Origin: Brevipalpus yothersi | Lineage: Eukaryota > Arthropoda > Arachnida > Trombidiformes > Tenuipalpidae | Assembly (NCBI GenBank): GCA_003956705.1 | Contig: QZCP01000174.1 | Location: 24,865-88,864 of the forward strand | Length of the DNA: 64,000 nt | Direction of reading: 5' to 3' | In this document: positions 1-13,000 of the stretch, in pieces | Layout of the letters: each line of letters opens with the position of its first letter | Numbering within the stretch: position 1 is the first letter of the stretch | Translations under genes and position numbers: made by a program | The notes under the pieces: generated by a model | What the model saw: only the letters and a program-made list of their open reading frames with translations | Databases searched by the model: none | What the model was told of the DNA's origin: nothing

Positions 1-48
1 CGATAAAACAATCAGAATCAGAATGTTGAAATTTTCCTTTCAACTCAC

Positions 49-224
49 CTTGGAATGAATAGACCAACATTATCTGGGCTCTCGGTGTTGAAACCACTAG
101 TACTAGATGGACATGATGTTTTGTCCATTAACGGTGGCACTAGGCTGGTTGGTCTTTGACAACTTTGATTACTATTACCACCAGAATTGTTTATGTCACT
201 TTGAGCACGATTTTGGGAATCCAT
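49..224 (-). CDS. First coding exon of an unknown gene, runs off the left edge
   Basis: The minus strand has an ATG at 224 that follows an in-frame TAA, with no other ATG between. It opens 58 codons and ends at a good donor (AG|GTGAGT) with exon end at 49. The peptide is rich in Ser, Asn, Pro and Thr and begins MDSQNRAQSDINNSGG. This looks like a disordered N-terminus and I recognise no family. The coding phase at the donor is 2 and the rest of the gene lies to the left of the window. The 5' flank (about 225-310) contains a CT-rich tract. I infer a real first exon from the combination of start, open frame and donor; a chance ORF is possible. Confidence 0.45.
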
Positions 225-1564
225 AGTGGATTGGGAAGTCTGTGTAGGTGTTAACTTGAATTAATTTTAACTTTCTCTCTCTCTCTCTTTCTTTTTCTTT
301 CTCAATATCGTTGAAGTTGAAGACTTTACCAGCCTTCACACACACTCATGACAATGTTATGATGGGAAACTCACTGTTTGAAGAGGATGATGTGGTGTAT
401 GTGTGTGTGGAATGGTTGATTAAGTTGTTTAGAGTGATAAGAATGACAGTTAGTAGTAGTAGTAGTGGTAATAGTAGGTAGAAGGTGGAAAGGGAATCTA
501 GCCACTCATCGAATTCTCCCAACAACAGACAGGTTGATGTTGGTGGAAAAAGAACGAGATGGGAAGAGAGAGAGAGAGAAAATAGGAGACAGGAAATATT
601 ATACTACACTTTCCATGAGATATATTCCCTAACGCTTCAGATCACTTATCGAAGTGACAGTATGAATATTCTTCTATCATGGCGTCATACTCTCCTAGTT
701 TGATAACCTTTGATAGTCAACCTTAACCATTGACCGGTTATGACGTTATGAATGTGTGTGTGAGCCTGTGGATGGATTGAGTATTTGATCACCTGATTTT
801 CATGTCACAATCTTGGGTATTGCGTAATCAGAATCTCATTTAACTGAGTGGAGAATGGGAATACGAATGAAGTTTGCCAATTCCAATGATGAAATGAAAG
901 TGTATATGTATGTGCTGTGAATTTTGTGTGTGTGTGTGTGTGTGTGATGAAAAAAAAGAATGGAACAAACTTTATGCACTCACATTATTTTTCGAGAGAG
1001 AAACAAGAAATAGGAGATAGTATTCCTTCTAGTGCAGAATGCTATTGTAATAATGGTAGTTGTGATGATGTAGTTGAAAAACAGAGGAAGAGAGAGAGAA
1101 TAGTGATGATACTTTTCACTTAATGACACTTGAGTTGAAATAAAAGAGGAGGAAAGTATCTGATTATGAGCTCAAAAGTGAGCTCATCAGAAACATGATT
1201 ATAACAATCACAATGATAATGTAAGAAGTTTTGCAAAATTTTTCAAGTCCGATGAATTCTGAGAGGGAGAATCCCAAAAGAGAGACAAAAGACAATCATG
1301 AAACAAAGAGTAAGTATAGTGTATTTTTCTATTTCAAATTCATAAGGTTATCCAAGTCAAGTTAACAAGTTAATCACTAGAAGCAAAATGTTGTTCACTG
1401 AATCTTTCAATCCACTGTCCAAGTCAAATGTTCACACGAAGAACTCACATCAACTGGATGCGGAATCGCGAATAATCGATGCGCATAATCTGTTAGACAT
1501 GACCATTCGTTTCATAGTTTTGAATCGTATTCCTTCATGCTCACTCGACATGCTCCTCGTATAT

Positions 1565-1568
<4 letters not shown>

Positions 1569-1648
<80 letters not shown>
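1569..1648. repeat. (CT)n microsatellite, about 80 bp
   Basis: This is a pure CT run, followed by an interrupted CT/TTTC tail to about 1665. It creates apparent Ser-Leu ORFs that are not genes. Confidence 0.97.
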
Positions 1649-1656
<8 letters not shown>

Positions 1657-2708
1657 TTCTCTCTTGCTGTTATTCTCTTTTTCATCATCTTACAGCTCTT
1701 CTTCAGGCCTCTTGAGCTTCATCTTCCTTCTTTCTTTTTAGATTCAAAATTTTACCTACAGCATTTGAAGATGATCCTTCGAGATTGGTCCAAAAATAAG
1801 ACTTGAGAATGTAACTTTGTTTTCCACTATCTTCATGGGGCACGTAACTTTTTGTTTCACGATATTTTCTTTTCCCAAACATACACACAGACACATATAC
1901 CAACCATAAGTCATACTGAGAATAATGGATGGAAAAATTTTTCAAACATTTCTATAGGTATAGAAGATCGGGAAATATATATATATTTGGAGATAATCTG
2001 GGGAGGCAATACGATTTGAGGAAGATTTCATTAGGGATAGAAGAAGAGTGAGAGGGGAATCAAATCGTGCCAGGAAAAATATAGCTCTCATGTGGATACC
2101 AATAAAGAGTCATGGATCATGGAGCATCTTGAATCTTTGTGGATGTTCGAGTGCAGTCAGAAAAATTCTCAATAAAATTGGCAAAAAGAATCTCAATCGA
2201 ATACAAGAAAACCTTGATGCCGGAAGTGGAAAAAGAAAATTAATACACACTGGGGCAGAAGTTAATCTTTCATATGTTCTAACTGAATGTTGGATTGCAC
2301 CATCAGAGGAGATTGAATTTGAGAAAGAACAGACTGAAAAATTGCAAATAGCGATAATAAACTTACATCTAGATGAAACAATAAGAATGAGAGACGAATA
2401 TAACTATTACATGTATTCACAACATTATGTATCTATTTCGATTCACGAAAAAGATTTCACTATCACTAACATAATACTAATCCATCAAAACCAAGAATTT
2501 TAAACTTACAGGCCTTCTCAGTAGACTTTACGAGTGAATGCAAAGGTTTTCAAAGTTTAGAGGAATTGGCGCAACAACAGGACTCTAGCTTGCCTCCTGG
2601 TGAATCTAAGCACTCACTTAATTCCCAGTATTAAATGATATTAAAAGATTTTTAAGGTAAGAAATTAATCTTACCCCATGTTCAAAGGTATCTCGTTGTT
2701 AAAGAGAT

Positions 2709-2710
<2 letters not shown>

Positions 2711-2742
<32 letters not shown>
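2711..2742. repeat. (GA)n microsatellite, about 32 bp
   Basis: A pure AG run between the 2048-2503 open frame and the methylthioribose isomerase gene. Confidence 0.95.
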
Positions 2743-2744
<2 letters not shown>

Positions 2745-3164
2745 GTAAAAGCTTGATGATGAACTGAAAGCTTGAAATATGATCAATAATGGCTGAAATA
2801 CCATAATTTTCGATGACTTTTTCGCTACGCTAACCCAAGATGATCGCCTAACATAATCGTTATGATGACCTGAGACATGGAGTTCAGACCATCGAAAGTT
2901 GATTTACATTTTTATTACAGTTGTATTACAATTATGGTAAATTTTTCCGACTCGATTAATTAGGGATCTCATGATTCCAGATTTTTGAATTAGATAAAAA
3001 AATTTCAGCTCCAAATGACATGATCAGAGAGAGAAAAAAATACAAAAGTTTTTACACAGGTTAGAATCCAACACTCAAAATAAATCTCTTGAAAAATACT
3101 TATACCATAAATAACTAAGTCTGGTGGACATTGTTCACGATCGGTTGGGAAAACGAGTGAAGAT

Positions 3165-4292
3165 TCATTTGGATTCATTCAGAATGGTGAGTTTTTGCTT
3201 TAGATCTTCTGCCTTAAACACTCCATACTCTGTGATATAGCCTGTTATCAGGCTAGCTGGTGTTATATCGAAAGATGGATTCCAACATTCCACCTCAGTG
3301 GGAGCTATAAAATGACCAGCGATAGTTTTAACTTCCTCAGAGGGTCTTTCTTCGATAACAATCTCGGATCCATCTTTTTTGAGAGAGTCAAACGTTGGAG
3401 AAGGTAGAGCGACAAAAAATGGAACTTTATGATGCTTTGCAATAACTGCTAAACCATAGGTACCAATCTTATTCGCTGTGTCACCATTTAAAGTTACCCT
3501 ATCAGCACCAACAATAACCGCATCAACCTGCTTCATGGACATAACAGCAGCAACCATATTATCACAGATTAGCTTACAAGGTATGTTTTCTCGTGTCAAT
3601 TCATATGCAGTGAGTCTTGATCCTTGATTGTATGGTCTAGTCTCGGTACAATATGCTATCTCAAGTTTTTGACGTTCATGTAGAGCTCGTATTACCCCCA
3701 AAGCAGTTCCATAGCCTGCAGTGGCCAGACTTCCAGTATTACAGTGGGTCAAAATAATCGCTTTCTTTCCATCGGGAAGATGATTATCAATTAAGTGTTG
3801 AGATCCATACGATCCGATTGCCCTATTAATACTGATGTCGTGGACCATTATTTCTTTGATGTGCTTTTTGGCAAGTTCAATAAGCTCATTGAAAGATGTG
3901 TCCTCTCGATGTTGATCGATGATTTTCAGCAGACGAGAACATTCATTCCTAAGATTGACAGCAGTAGGACGAGATTCACACAATTTTTTACATGCATTCT
4001 CCATGTATTGATACAGAGAATCATTATTATTATTAGTTAACTTTTCCTCTTCAATCAGATTATCTACCGAAGCCAGTTCAACGCTCAATGACAGTAGACC
4101 AACAATGGCAATGCATGGTGCACCTCTGACAGCCATGTTTTTAATCGCATTGAAACCATCTTCCACACCCTCAATACGAATGTAGATCTCTTTTTGTGGA
4201 AGCATTCTTTGGTCAAGAATTTTTAAGCTACTACCATCAAAGAGAATATGGCCAATTTTGCATTCATGTGAAGCTTGACAATCGGTGTCCAT
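3165..4292 (-). CDS. mri1: Methylthioribose-1-phosphate isomerase (MtnA/Mri1)
   Basis: This single-exon ORF of 375 residues matches the length of the family. The enzyme converts 5-methylthioribose-1-phosphate to methylthioribulose-1-phosphate in the cytosolic methionine salvage pathway and belongs to the eIF2B-alpha/MtnA fold. I can see the phosphate-site motif NMAVRGAP (about residues 52-59), the catalytic cysteine in THCNTGSLAT (Cys184), the ETRPYNQGSRLTAYEL block (217-232) and the catalytic aspartate in VGADRVTLNGDTANKIGTYG (Asp264). The C-terminal block NPSFDITPASLITGYITEYG is also typical. All key residues are present, so it should be active. Upstream, a consensus donor near 4478 and an acceptor near 4364 (minus strand) would allow a 5' UTR intron, but I cannot confirm it. 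The next gene upstream on the same strand starts 4.1 kb away at 8374, and its stop codon is 1.8 kb away. Confidence 0.96.
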   Translation of the reverse strand: MDTDCQASHECKIGHILFDGSSLKILDQRMLPQKEIYIRIEGVEDGFNAIKNMAVRGAPCIAIVGLLSLSVELASVDNLIEEEKLTNNNNDSLYQYMENACKKLCESRPTAVNLRNECSRLLKIIDQHREDTSFNELIELAKKHIKEIMVHDISINRAIGSYGSQHLIDNHLPDGKKAIILTHCNTGSLATAGYGTALGVIRALHERQKLEIAYCTETRPYNQGSRLTAYELTRENIPCKLICDNMVAAVMSMKQVDAVIVGADRVTLNGDTANKIGTYGLAVIAKHHKVPFFVALPSPTFDSLKKDGSEIVIEERPSEEVKTIAGHFIAPTEVECWNPSFDITPASLITGYITEYGVFKAEDLKQKLTILNESK

Positions 4293-6081
4293 GTTTAATT
4301 TCGGGTACCAAATGTTGACTCCACAATGTCATGGAACACTTATTAGCCGGAGAAGAAGAAACTCTACAAAATTGAATGATTAAATGCAATACAAGTGTTA
4401 GATGTAAAACCAACATTGACTGGGAAACCAAATAAAACTTCAATCATAATCTATTGAGTAGATCATCTTTACACTTACCAAATATGAATCCGAAAGATGG
4501 TGAAGAAGACTTGCTGAATAACAGACTGACAGACTGCTATTGGCACGATTGGCCTGATGATAATCACAATTAACAATTAACTTATTTAGAGGCAAAAAAA
4601 ACACACCTAAAATAACAACAACTTCAGTCAAGTTTTGAGATGAAGTGGTGAACTCTGTAAACAAGAGATCCAATGTCTCTGTGTGTGTGTGAGTGTGAGT
4701 TGATAATTGTGCTGATTGTCAAGCCATCATCAACATCAATCCATCATTTTTTCCCTTGATACACACAATTTGCTTGCTTGTTCTCGAGTGATGATTAGCG
4801 AGAGATGTAATTAAAGCTCTCCTACTCAATCTTTTCCTCTCTCTCCCATCATCATGATTACACTAACTGTGATCAACATAGCAAAGGTTTTGGTTACTCA
4901 AATCTGGGTAACTAGCACCTAAAAGTTTTAGTAGGCTAAAACTTTTTCCATTGGCAAAACTTTTCTCACTCTTTTTGCTCACAAAATTTTCGGGTTAAAG
5001 AGACCTTGAATACAGTTGCTTGGCTGAGGATTTTGAAGGAATTAACTAGATTTAGCCCTGTTTCTGTTGGAATAAATTTTTTTGGAATCATTTTCGGTTT
5101 TGATATCTAATCACGAGGTGAAAATTTTTCGGTTTCTAGGACTAGTGACTCGTGTAAGAGAGAGCGAATCTGATAGATGGAATGATTTTTCTATCTGCTA
5201 GGAATAGTAAGGATTCACACAGTTTCACATTATCGATTAGCTTCTAGTTTGATTTGAAGGTCCTTACAGAGGAGTATTAATTGTGTTTAAATCCAAGAAT
5301 TTTCGAGTTGAAACAGATTGATTTACAGTTTATCATGGTTTAGAGGGATGCAGCAAAGATAAGACTGATGAAGATATACTTCGAGAGAATCACGAATTCC
5401 TATGGCAAGAAAATGTAGAGGTCTATACGTGATGAGTATAAATCAAGAACCTTTGCTAATATAATAAATGGAAATGGATCCTAATTCGAATTAAATCATT
5501 TATGACGGATATCTTGACTCTTCCTCAAACTATTTGCTAATTTACTGGTTTTCTAACATTTTTCTTTATATCTTGGGGCAAAACGAGTAGGAAAAAATAT
5601 TACAATAAAATATTTAAGGACCATTGTATCTCCAAAATGAATACACTTTATCATCTTGTCACACAGGAGAAGATAGGGTTTTAAGTTTGAGGTGAGTAAA
5701 CTTATTGGGAAAAACGTATAAAATGGATCTATATGTGACCTTATTGAAAATATTCTGCATATGATAATTAATTAATTAGCAATTAAAATGTTCTCAGGAT
5801 CAATTTTTTCCTCGATTAAATCGCCTGAAAAGATACTGGTTTCATGTTTTGAATTATGTCCATCATTGCTCCAAACATTCCCTCAACCATCATGACCGCA
5901 ATATTGATGCATCATATCAACACTTGCTTGATTTTAATATTCTTTCAAAGTTTTATTTAGAATTTAAAAAACTTTTCCTATTATTATTTACATTGTGAGA
6001 ATCAAATGATAATTTTTCGTCTTTGAGAGATTTTTGCAAATCGTTCCTATTATATTGGAACTTTTCGAAAGTTCCATCAAA
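4293..6081. other. Intergenic stretch, 1.8 kb
   Basis: A+T-rich sequence between two minus-strand genes. Apart from the possible 5' UTR exon of the isomerase gene (about 4480-4680) I see no ORF, RNA gene or repeat worth naming. Confidence 0.5.
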
Positions 6082-8374
6082 TTAATTCCTAACCATCAAT
6101 GGTAACACTTGTTTCTCATCTTTTTCAATTTTTTCCTTTTTTTCTTCACCCATAAACAATGTTTTCATAAGATTAACACAAGGAACCTCAATAAGGGCAC
6201 AGAAAATAAATGAAATTATATAAATTGCTATCATCGTTGGAAGTGTTACTGAGAAAGCATAATCAAATATACTTGCATCAACGTTCGTATGAAAAGTTGC
6301 ATTTCTCAATCTATATACAAGTGCATTGATGAACATCGCTGATAGATTGATTCTTGATAGAACAGTGAAACAATGTCCAGATAAGAATCGAGTTAATGGA
6401 AAACCCAAGTGACCCATATGAGCCATGTAAATGAACCATCCAAAAATGTAGGCGAACAAAACTTTACTCAAACTTCCATATACCAGAGACAGTGTGTAAT
6501 TGAATTTTAATAGATTAAGATTGGTTCCAAATTCATAGCAACCAACGAAAACAATACAAAACAGCCACACTATCCATAGTAGAGAGATGAGAGCCTGAAA
6601 TGGAAAAAAATTAGTAAATCAATTGTAATGATAATCATTTTGAAAACAAGATTAGATTCAAATTACTTTTGATAGTTGAGCTTTGGAGCACAAAGCAAAT
6701 CCAAAAATGACACCCATAAAATAGGGTCCTAGATGACCCCATGGCCGAATGTGGACATAGACAATATATTTGACTAGACGTTCTTGCTGATAGGCACCAG
6801 GAAGCCAAGTATGTTGAAGGTGAAAAATGTTCATAAGACAAGCAACGATAATGATGCCCAGAACAACCATCATACCGGCAGCCATGATTCCATACGATTC
6901 TTTGCGACGATTGATTAATGGAAGAATGAAGAGAACGAAAAGAATGGCAAAAATGTAGTCTGTCTCAAGATACCAGTCTGGCGTCAGGCAAAGGTTGACA
7001 TCTTCTTTCATCACGAAATAGTGTTGAATTAAAAGTAAATGACCCCACCATGTTTCGGGACACAATTTGGCTATTGACCCAGTGGCATGATAGTAATTCC
7101 AGAATGGGCCACCAAAATAATCGCGAACATGATTGCTGAAGAGAACAATGTATAAACATATCATGAAGCCTATTGTGGGTATGAATCGTGTCCATCTGAG
7201 AATCAGAAACAGTGTTCCGGGAAGCTTTTTATGATTTTGGATGAAAAAAATTGTCGTCTCAATGCCTGTGATCATGAGGAAACCTTCGATTGTGAATGGT
7301 CCAATAAGACTACTTAAAACCACTGGATTGGTCATCATTTCACGGAATCGGAAAAGAGAAACAAAATTTTGGTATAGAATAGCGAAAAATGAATGGACAA
7401 CAAGCATGTAGAACATATTCAAGGCTTTCAGTCCATCCAATATTGGCACTGATGGTGGAGCACGTCTTGGTGAAAATAGTTTACACAGATTTTCGATAAA
7501 ATTAAATTTAAACAGAATACTACTTTTTGGTGCAAACATTCCCGCCAAATTTACCAGTAACACACAACCGATGACGGAGAGAGAGATAATTTCGGGTAGA
7601 AGAATCGGATTTTGAATTTCACGAGTTTGACACATGTCCACATCAATTTTCATACCAGTGTGGAAGTGATTACTAATATTTTGGGCTATCAATTTGAGCT
7701 CATTTTTATCGCAAGCCTTGGGAACACAAATACCAGAGGTAACATTCACATAGCGTAAATAGTGCATAAATGGTTGAATGTGTTGCATAACTGAGCTTGT
7801 GAAATTGAATTTTTCTCGACCATAATCGAATAAGAAACCTTCAATATCGCGTTTTGGTACGAGAGGCATGTTGGCAAACAGTAGACAATAACGATTGTCA
7901 GTGGATGACATACATTCAGAAAAAGCTCCCAGATTAATCCATGATCCATCGAGAAGACCGGAAGGAATTCGACCCCATGAATCGAGCACTAAAGAAAGAG
8001 AAGAAAGAAGAAAAAAGTGGCCACAAAGAATTACATGAAGATCTATCGAAATTGAAGAATGTGATTACAAATGGTCAAGAAAATCATGGCAACTCACTTT
8101 TAACCGAATTAAGATCCATTGACTTGAGACCTTTGAAAAAGTTGTTGAGTGATTGTCGACATCCATCGGAAATGTCAGGAGCATCAAGAACAAAATTAAG
8201 TTCACGTGTATATTGATCTGTTAAATCAGAGATGAAAAAGCGAGTAAAATTTTCCAATTTACTCCATGCATGCTGGTAATTGGAATCTGAAAGTTGCTCA
8301 TGAGCTTGAATGGATGAGCAGAACGAGGTTCCGATGAGACAAATTATAGTGTATATTGGCCACAGATTCGACAT
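6082..8374 (-). CDS. NRF-6-like membrane protein: NRF domain plus acyltransferase-3 domain
   Basis: Three exons on the minus strand, 8374-8098, 7988-6667 and 6594-6082, join in frame to about 703 residues, the usual length of the nose-resistant-to-fluoxetine family. Introns are 109 and 72 bp with GT-AG ends. I chose the ATG at 8374 because it opens a signal peptide (MSNLWPIYTIICLIGTSFC); an in-frame ATG lies 26 codons upstream. The luminal NRF region follows, with WSKLENF, MLDSWGRIPSGLLDGSW and CVPKAC. The C-terminal part has many hydrophobic segments and the family pattern LDGLKALNMFYMLVVHSF (about residue 270). The codon spanning intron 1 restores Met of MLDSWGR. Family members are multi-pass membrane proteins, probably acyltransferases, implicated in worms in drug response and lipid or yolk handling. 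The substrate is not known. Confidence 0.9.
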
Positions 8375-9393
8375 TGGACAATATTTTTCTTTATAAACTT
8401 TTTTGATTGATTTCACATACTTTAGTGTTGAAAGGTGTTCATATGTGGACACTAACTTTAAATGATTATGATGAAAAATAAATATATTTGAGCTCTCGAT
8501 GAGCGATGATCAGCAAGTGTGTATGTGTATGTGTATGTGTGGCTGAATGAGTGTGGCCAAGAGGTCAAACCAGATCAAGGTAATGAGGTGCCAAAATATT
8601 GAAATTTTAGGAAAATAAGGAAAGTAGAGAAAAAATGTATTTGTCTATAGTAAACGGATCCGGGAAATCAGACTATAATGATTGTATAAGATTGTATAAG
8701 TTTATCTTGACATCTTCCTTATGACGGATTGAAGAAGGATAAATATCGACTATAAATGATTTGTAATGTGCATCAGTGTAATCGTATATACAGTTGATGG
8801 GTCAAAGTTGATATTGTAATGGTTAAAATGTTAATATTGATGATAAAATTTTTTCCAAGACAATAAATAGACAGGATATGAGCATACACACCTACCATGT
8901 TGATTATACAATCAATCAGATTGAACTAGATGAAGTGAGTGGTGAAAGAGAGACAGATTCAATAAGGAAAAAATTCATGGATATGGATCGATTTCATTTG
9001 GTTTGAGGCATTTTTTGTCTCCTTCTCAGCTTGTGCAGAGAAAATCCTCCAAAAAATGCTAGCCGTAATCTCAGAATAACTTACTAATTCTTTCCTGGAA
9101 TAGAGAGAGAGAGATATTTCAACGTACACCTTTATACTTCTCACAAGTGTATACTTCTCACTTCTTGTCAGTTTAGTACATCCGATTTCGAGTGTCTGCC
9201 CGTTAGAATGGTGAGCAACATGTTGAGAAAAAAATATTTTCCAATCATTAAAAGCTGATTGGTAAAACCAAACTTCTTTTTCTAAAGGCAACACTTAAGC
9301 CCAAACTCCTATCAAACCAAAGTTATCCACATTATTATCATAACGGTTTCTCAAATGCCAAGACAAATGATTTACCCATTTCCTGTTATAACT

Positions 9394-9460
<67 letters not shown>

Positions 9461-10085
9461 GGACATCTTTTAGTCGTCAAAGAATAATAATAATAATTTC
9501 AATTGATGAGTTTTTCGATGGATGCTGAAACTGATTTCTGTTGAAAAATTGACATGTTTTCAGACCATTTTGTCTTGCTTCGATTTTTTCAATTTTTTCC
9601 GATTGGAAACAATTTTCAAGATGATAATGATTCGTTGAAACGAAGCCAGTCTGATCAATGGCCAAAAGGATCCTCAATGAAAACCATAGAAACGCAAATC
9701 ATGTCCAGAGAGTAGCTCTATGTAGTAGTTGAAATACAGCTCTCTCTGAGACTGTCTCTGATCAATCAGATTGTTTATCTTTCTTTCTAGTGTGTTTTGG
9801 ATGGCTTGTGAATGTTGTCTATTGGTTGAGTTTATGATTTAATGTCCATTTTTATTGTGCTCTAATGTTTAGATATTTTTATTTCAATGTTGCCGGACAA
9901 TGTTATGATGTTATGATATACTCTTCACGAGAATTGAGTGGGAGAAAGTGATAAAAGCCCGGTGGTTTAATGTGCGAATGTGTGCCGCTACTTAACTGTG
10001 ATTAAAAAACACAATAATAGAGAGAAAAAAAATTATGTTCACGTGTGAATGCTTGTAAATGGCTCAAAAGTGAACATAAACATCA
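8375..10085. other. Divergent intergenic region between the NRF-like gene and OCRL
   Basis: This 1.7 kb stretch lies between two divergently transcribed start codons and so should contain both promoters. It holds GT-rich sequence near 8519-8541, a CT array at 9397-9457, and no ORF I can support. Confidence 0.5.
9397..9457. repeat. (CT)n microsatellite, about 61 bp
   Basis: A pure TC run in the divergent promoter interval. Its opposite strand reads as a spurious Glu-Arg ORF. Confidence 0.97.
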
Positions 10086-13000
10086 ATGGATCAATCAGTT
10101 TTACACACCCTTGTTAATGGGTATATTCTTCCTCGAAATCATCATGTCCAGGTTTGTTTCAATTTAATCGTATTTTCAATCACACACATCTTAAACTATG
10201 TTTCTGTTTTCCTTTCCCTATCTCTTTCTCTATTTACATCATTACACACACATCCACATAATTTCATCATCACCAATCATCTTTAGTCATTGTCTATCGG
10301 TCTCATCCATGATTGGGTTCGAACCACACGAATTTTGACTCTGGTTCAAGACGAAGTTCAACAGAATTTCGGGTTAGTTTCACCTAGTGTGCGGCATTTA
10401 TATGTATACACCACTCATTAATATTGGCTTGAATATGATTTGATCGCAAGACTTTTCGATGAAAACAACTCCCAATAGAATGAGAATTGAAGTGTCTCCT
10501 TAATCAAAAAACACTTTCAACATGAATGGCATAGTTGTTTAAATGTTAGATTTCGTTTTTCAAGAGCACACTATTGAATGAATGATACAACAACAATTTT
10601 GTCCCGCTTATGTCAAGTTCATTGATCCAATTGAGATTATTTTTAACCTCTCTCTCGGAAAAGATTCACAGTAGCTGAAAACTTTATTTTTCATTCTTTC
10701 TTTCTTGGTCAATAGTGTGAGATTGTTCTTTTTAGACACAATAACAACAACATGTCTTCTTCTTATGTTTCAAACTTGTTTTAGAATCCAATTATAACTG
10801 TTTTTCCCCTTTCAAAATCATCAATATCGTTCTCTATCGTGATCAAGTTTTCACACACTCATTTGACACACCCGCATCAATACCATTCCAGCTTCCCTCC
10901 GCTACTTGATGCTGATCAGACAGGATTAAGTTTAGATGGAGAGTTCTCTTCATACATCGAGATGGAAGAACTGTGATTAATCTTTTTGACTGTCTACAAT
11001 TGAATGTATTCCTCATTGCCCACTCAAAATTTTGAAAATCAGCGCACATTCATTTCACCATATTTAGTCTGTGTGTTACTCCAATGTCTGTTAATTTTTA
11101 TTTCGTCAGGATTGCTTGTTGAAAAATTCATGTAAAGAAGAAAAAATATCATCCCCACATCTCTCTTATTTAACTCTGTCTTCTGTAGTTTACTCATATT
11201 CAACTGCCTGAAAGGTTTAACCAATCATGATAACGAACTTTCTGTGGATTGTGTTCTACCGATAAATGGACACTTTAAATATGAATTCGGTGAGTTGAAA
11301 TTTGAAATTTCTTCTCTCTATGTTGAAAGAGTTTTGGAAAGATTCTCACACATTATTCTTTTCTCCATCTATCTACCTCTCTCTCTCTCTTACTCTTTCT
11401 CTTCCTCTTGATCACCTCTTCCCTTTTTGGCTTCATTATGCTTACATGGTTGATGATCACCGCTTTCTATTGTTGGATCTAATGGCTGCTCTATCACCTT
11501 AGATACTTCCGGAATTGATCTCAAGCGTGAGTTATTCTTTTTCATTTTTTACTCCTCAGTTCTTGCTTTTCAATTCGAAACAATCAGGTTTCCACAATCT
11601 TGATCCATTCTTTCTTATATGTTGTCTGTCAATTTCATGATATCATCATCACCATCTTGTGTACCTTGTATATTCTATCCGATTCAATCATCCTCAATTG
11701 TTTTTCCCTTTCTTAATTTTCAGCTGGTGTAAATATTTTCATCAAGCTTACATATTCCAAGAAAAAATTTCTTCTCGAAGTACCTTATACACAATCTTGT
11801 CGCTCGTTTTTTGCTGAAGTTAATAAAGCTCAAGACGGTGAGTAATTCTAATTTTTCTCACAAAATTGTGTTATTTTGACTCAAACGCACTACAGATTCG
11901 GATTTTTATGGATTCATCTTCTTTCACTTTTAGCTCACTTGTCACAAGGAGATACTCAGTTTGATTGGCTGTTCAAATACCGATCAAGCAGTAACAACTC
12001 TTTAACAATGAATTGTGATCAACTTCTGCTGGAACAGCAGGAAAGACTTCTTGTAACAACTTTACAGCAAGCAAGCTTAACTCAAAATGATTTAACATCT
12101 TCTCTACTGAAAAGTCAGCGAGATGATTTGCATTCATCCAGTGGAAGCAGCAATAGTATTCAAGGAAGCAAAGATAATGGTGATCTGGGTAAAATTGGTC
12201 GAAGCAATTTCTATGTAACAGATCTAGAATCACCAGATGGTTTTGGAAATATTCCCAGAGATATGGTGGCCCTTGGAACTGCTACTCCATTGGCTGCTAG
12301 AGATTCCCATATTAGGCTTCAAATGGCCATGTTTGAGGAACATTATACAGAGCTGAAAAATTTTAATATCTTTATTGGGTCTTGGAATGTCAATGGCCAG
12401 GCCTGTACGGTTTCTCTTGGTGAACACTGGTTATCTGTTGATCAATCACCACCTGATCTATATGCCATAGGCTTCCAAGAGTTAGACCTCAGCAAAGAGG
12501 CTTTTGTTTTCAATGACACTTCTCGGGAAGAAGAGTGGGCCAAAGCGTGTGCTGCAAGCTTGCATCCTGAGGCTTCGTATATCAAAATCAAACTTGTTAG
12601 ATTGATAGGAATGATGTTAATAGTGTTTGTTAAGAAAGATTTAGAACAATTTGTTACAAATATTGCAGCTGAAACTGTTGGAACTGGTATATTGAAAATG
12701 GTGAGTCAAGAATTATATTTTTGCTTCATCATCTCCTCGGATAAATGACCTTAAAGCTGAGTATTCAATGTTTAACACGAGTTAACTTTCTTCTCGATGT
12801 TCAAATCAGGGCAATAAAGGTGGTGTTGCGATAAGGTTTGACTTCCATGATACATCAATGTGTTTTGTCAATTCTCATCTGGCTGCTCACGTTGAAGAGT
12901 ATGAGCGAAGGAATCAGGACTATAACGATATTTGTAATCGTATGGTGTTCAATCAATTTAAGCCACCGAAATTCATCAAAGATCATGAGTAAGAAGCATT

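Larger units (their letters stand above)
225..3164. other. Intergenic stretch, no convincing gene
   Basis: This interval holds the 5' flank of the left-edge gene, short GT and TAG repeats, and two GA/CT arrays. A 151-codon open frame at 2048-2503 (+) has no recognisable motif and no supporting splice sites; I treat it as probably non-coding. Otherwise I see nothing. Confidence 0.6.

Noticed and set aside
1388..1806. Ser-Leu-rich open frames over the CT array
   Set aside because: They are translations of a CT microsatellite; the same holds for Glu-Arg and Ser-Leu frames at other arrays.
2048..2503. 151-codon open frame
   Set aside because: No motif, no convincing splice sites and unremarkable composition; kept only as a mention.
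10305..10325. tRNA-like GGGTTCGAACCACA
   Set aside because: It resembles a T-arm but no acceptor stem or anticodon arm fits, and it lies in a predicted coding exon of OCRL.
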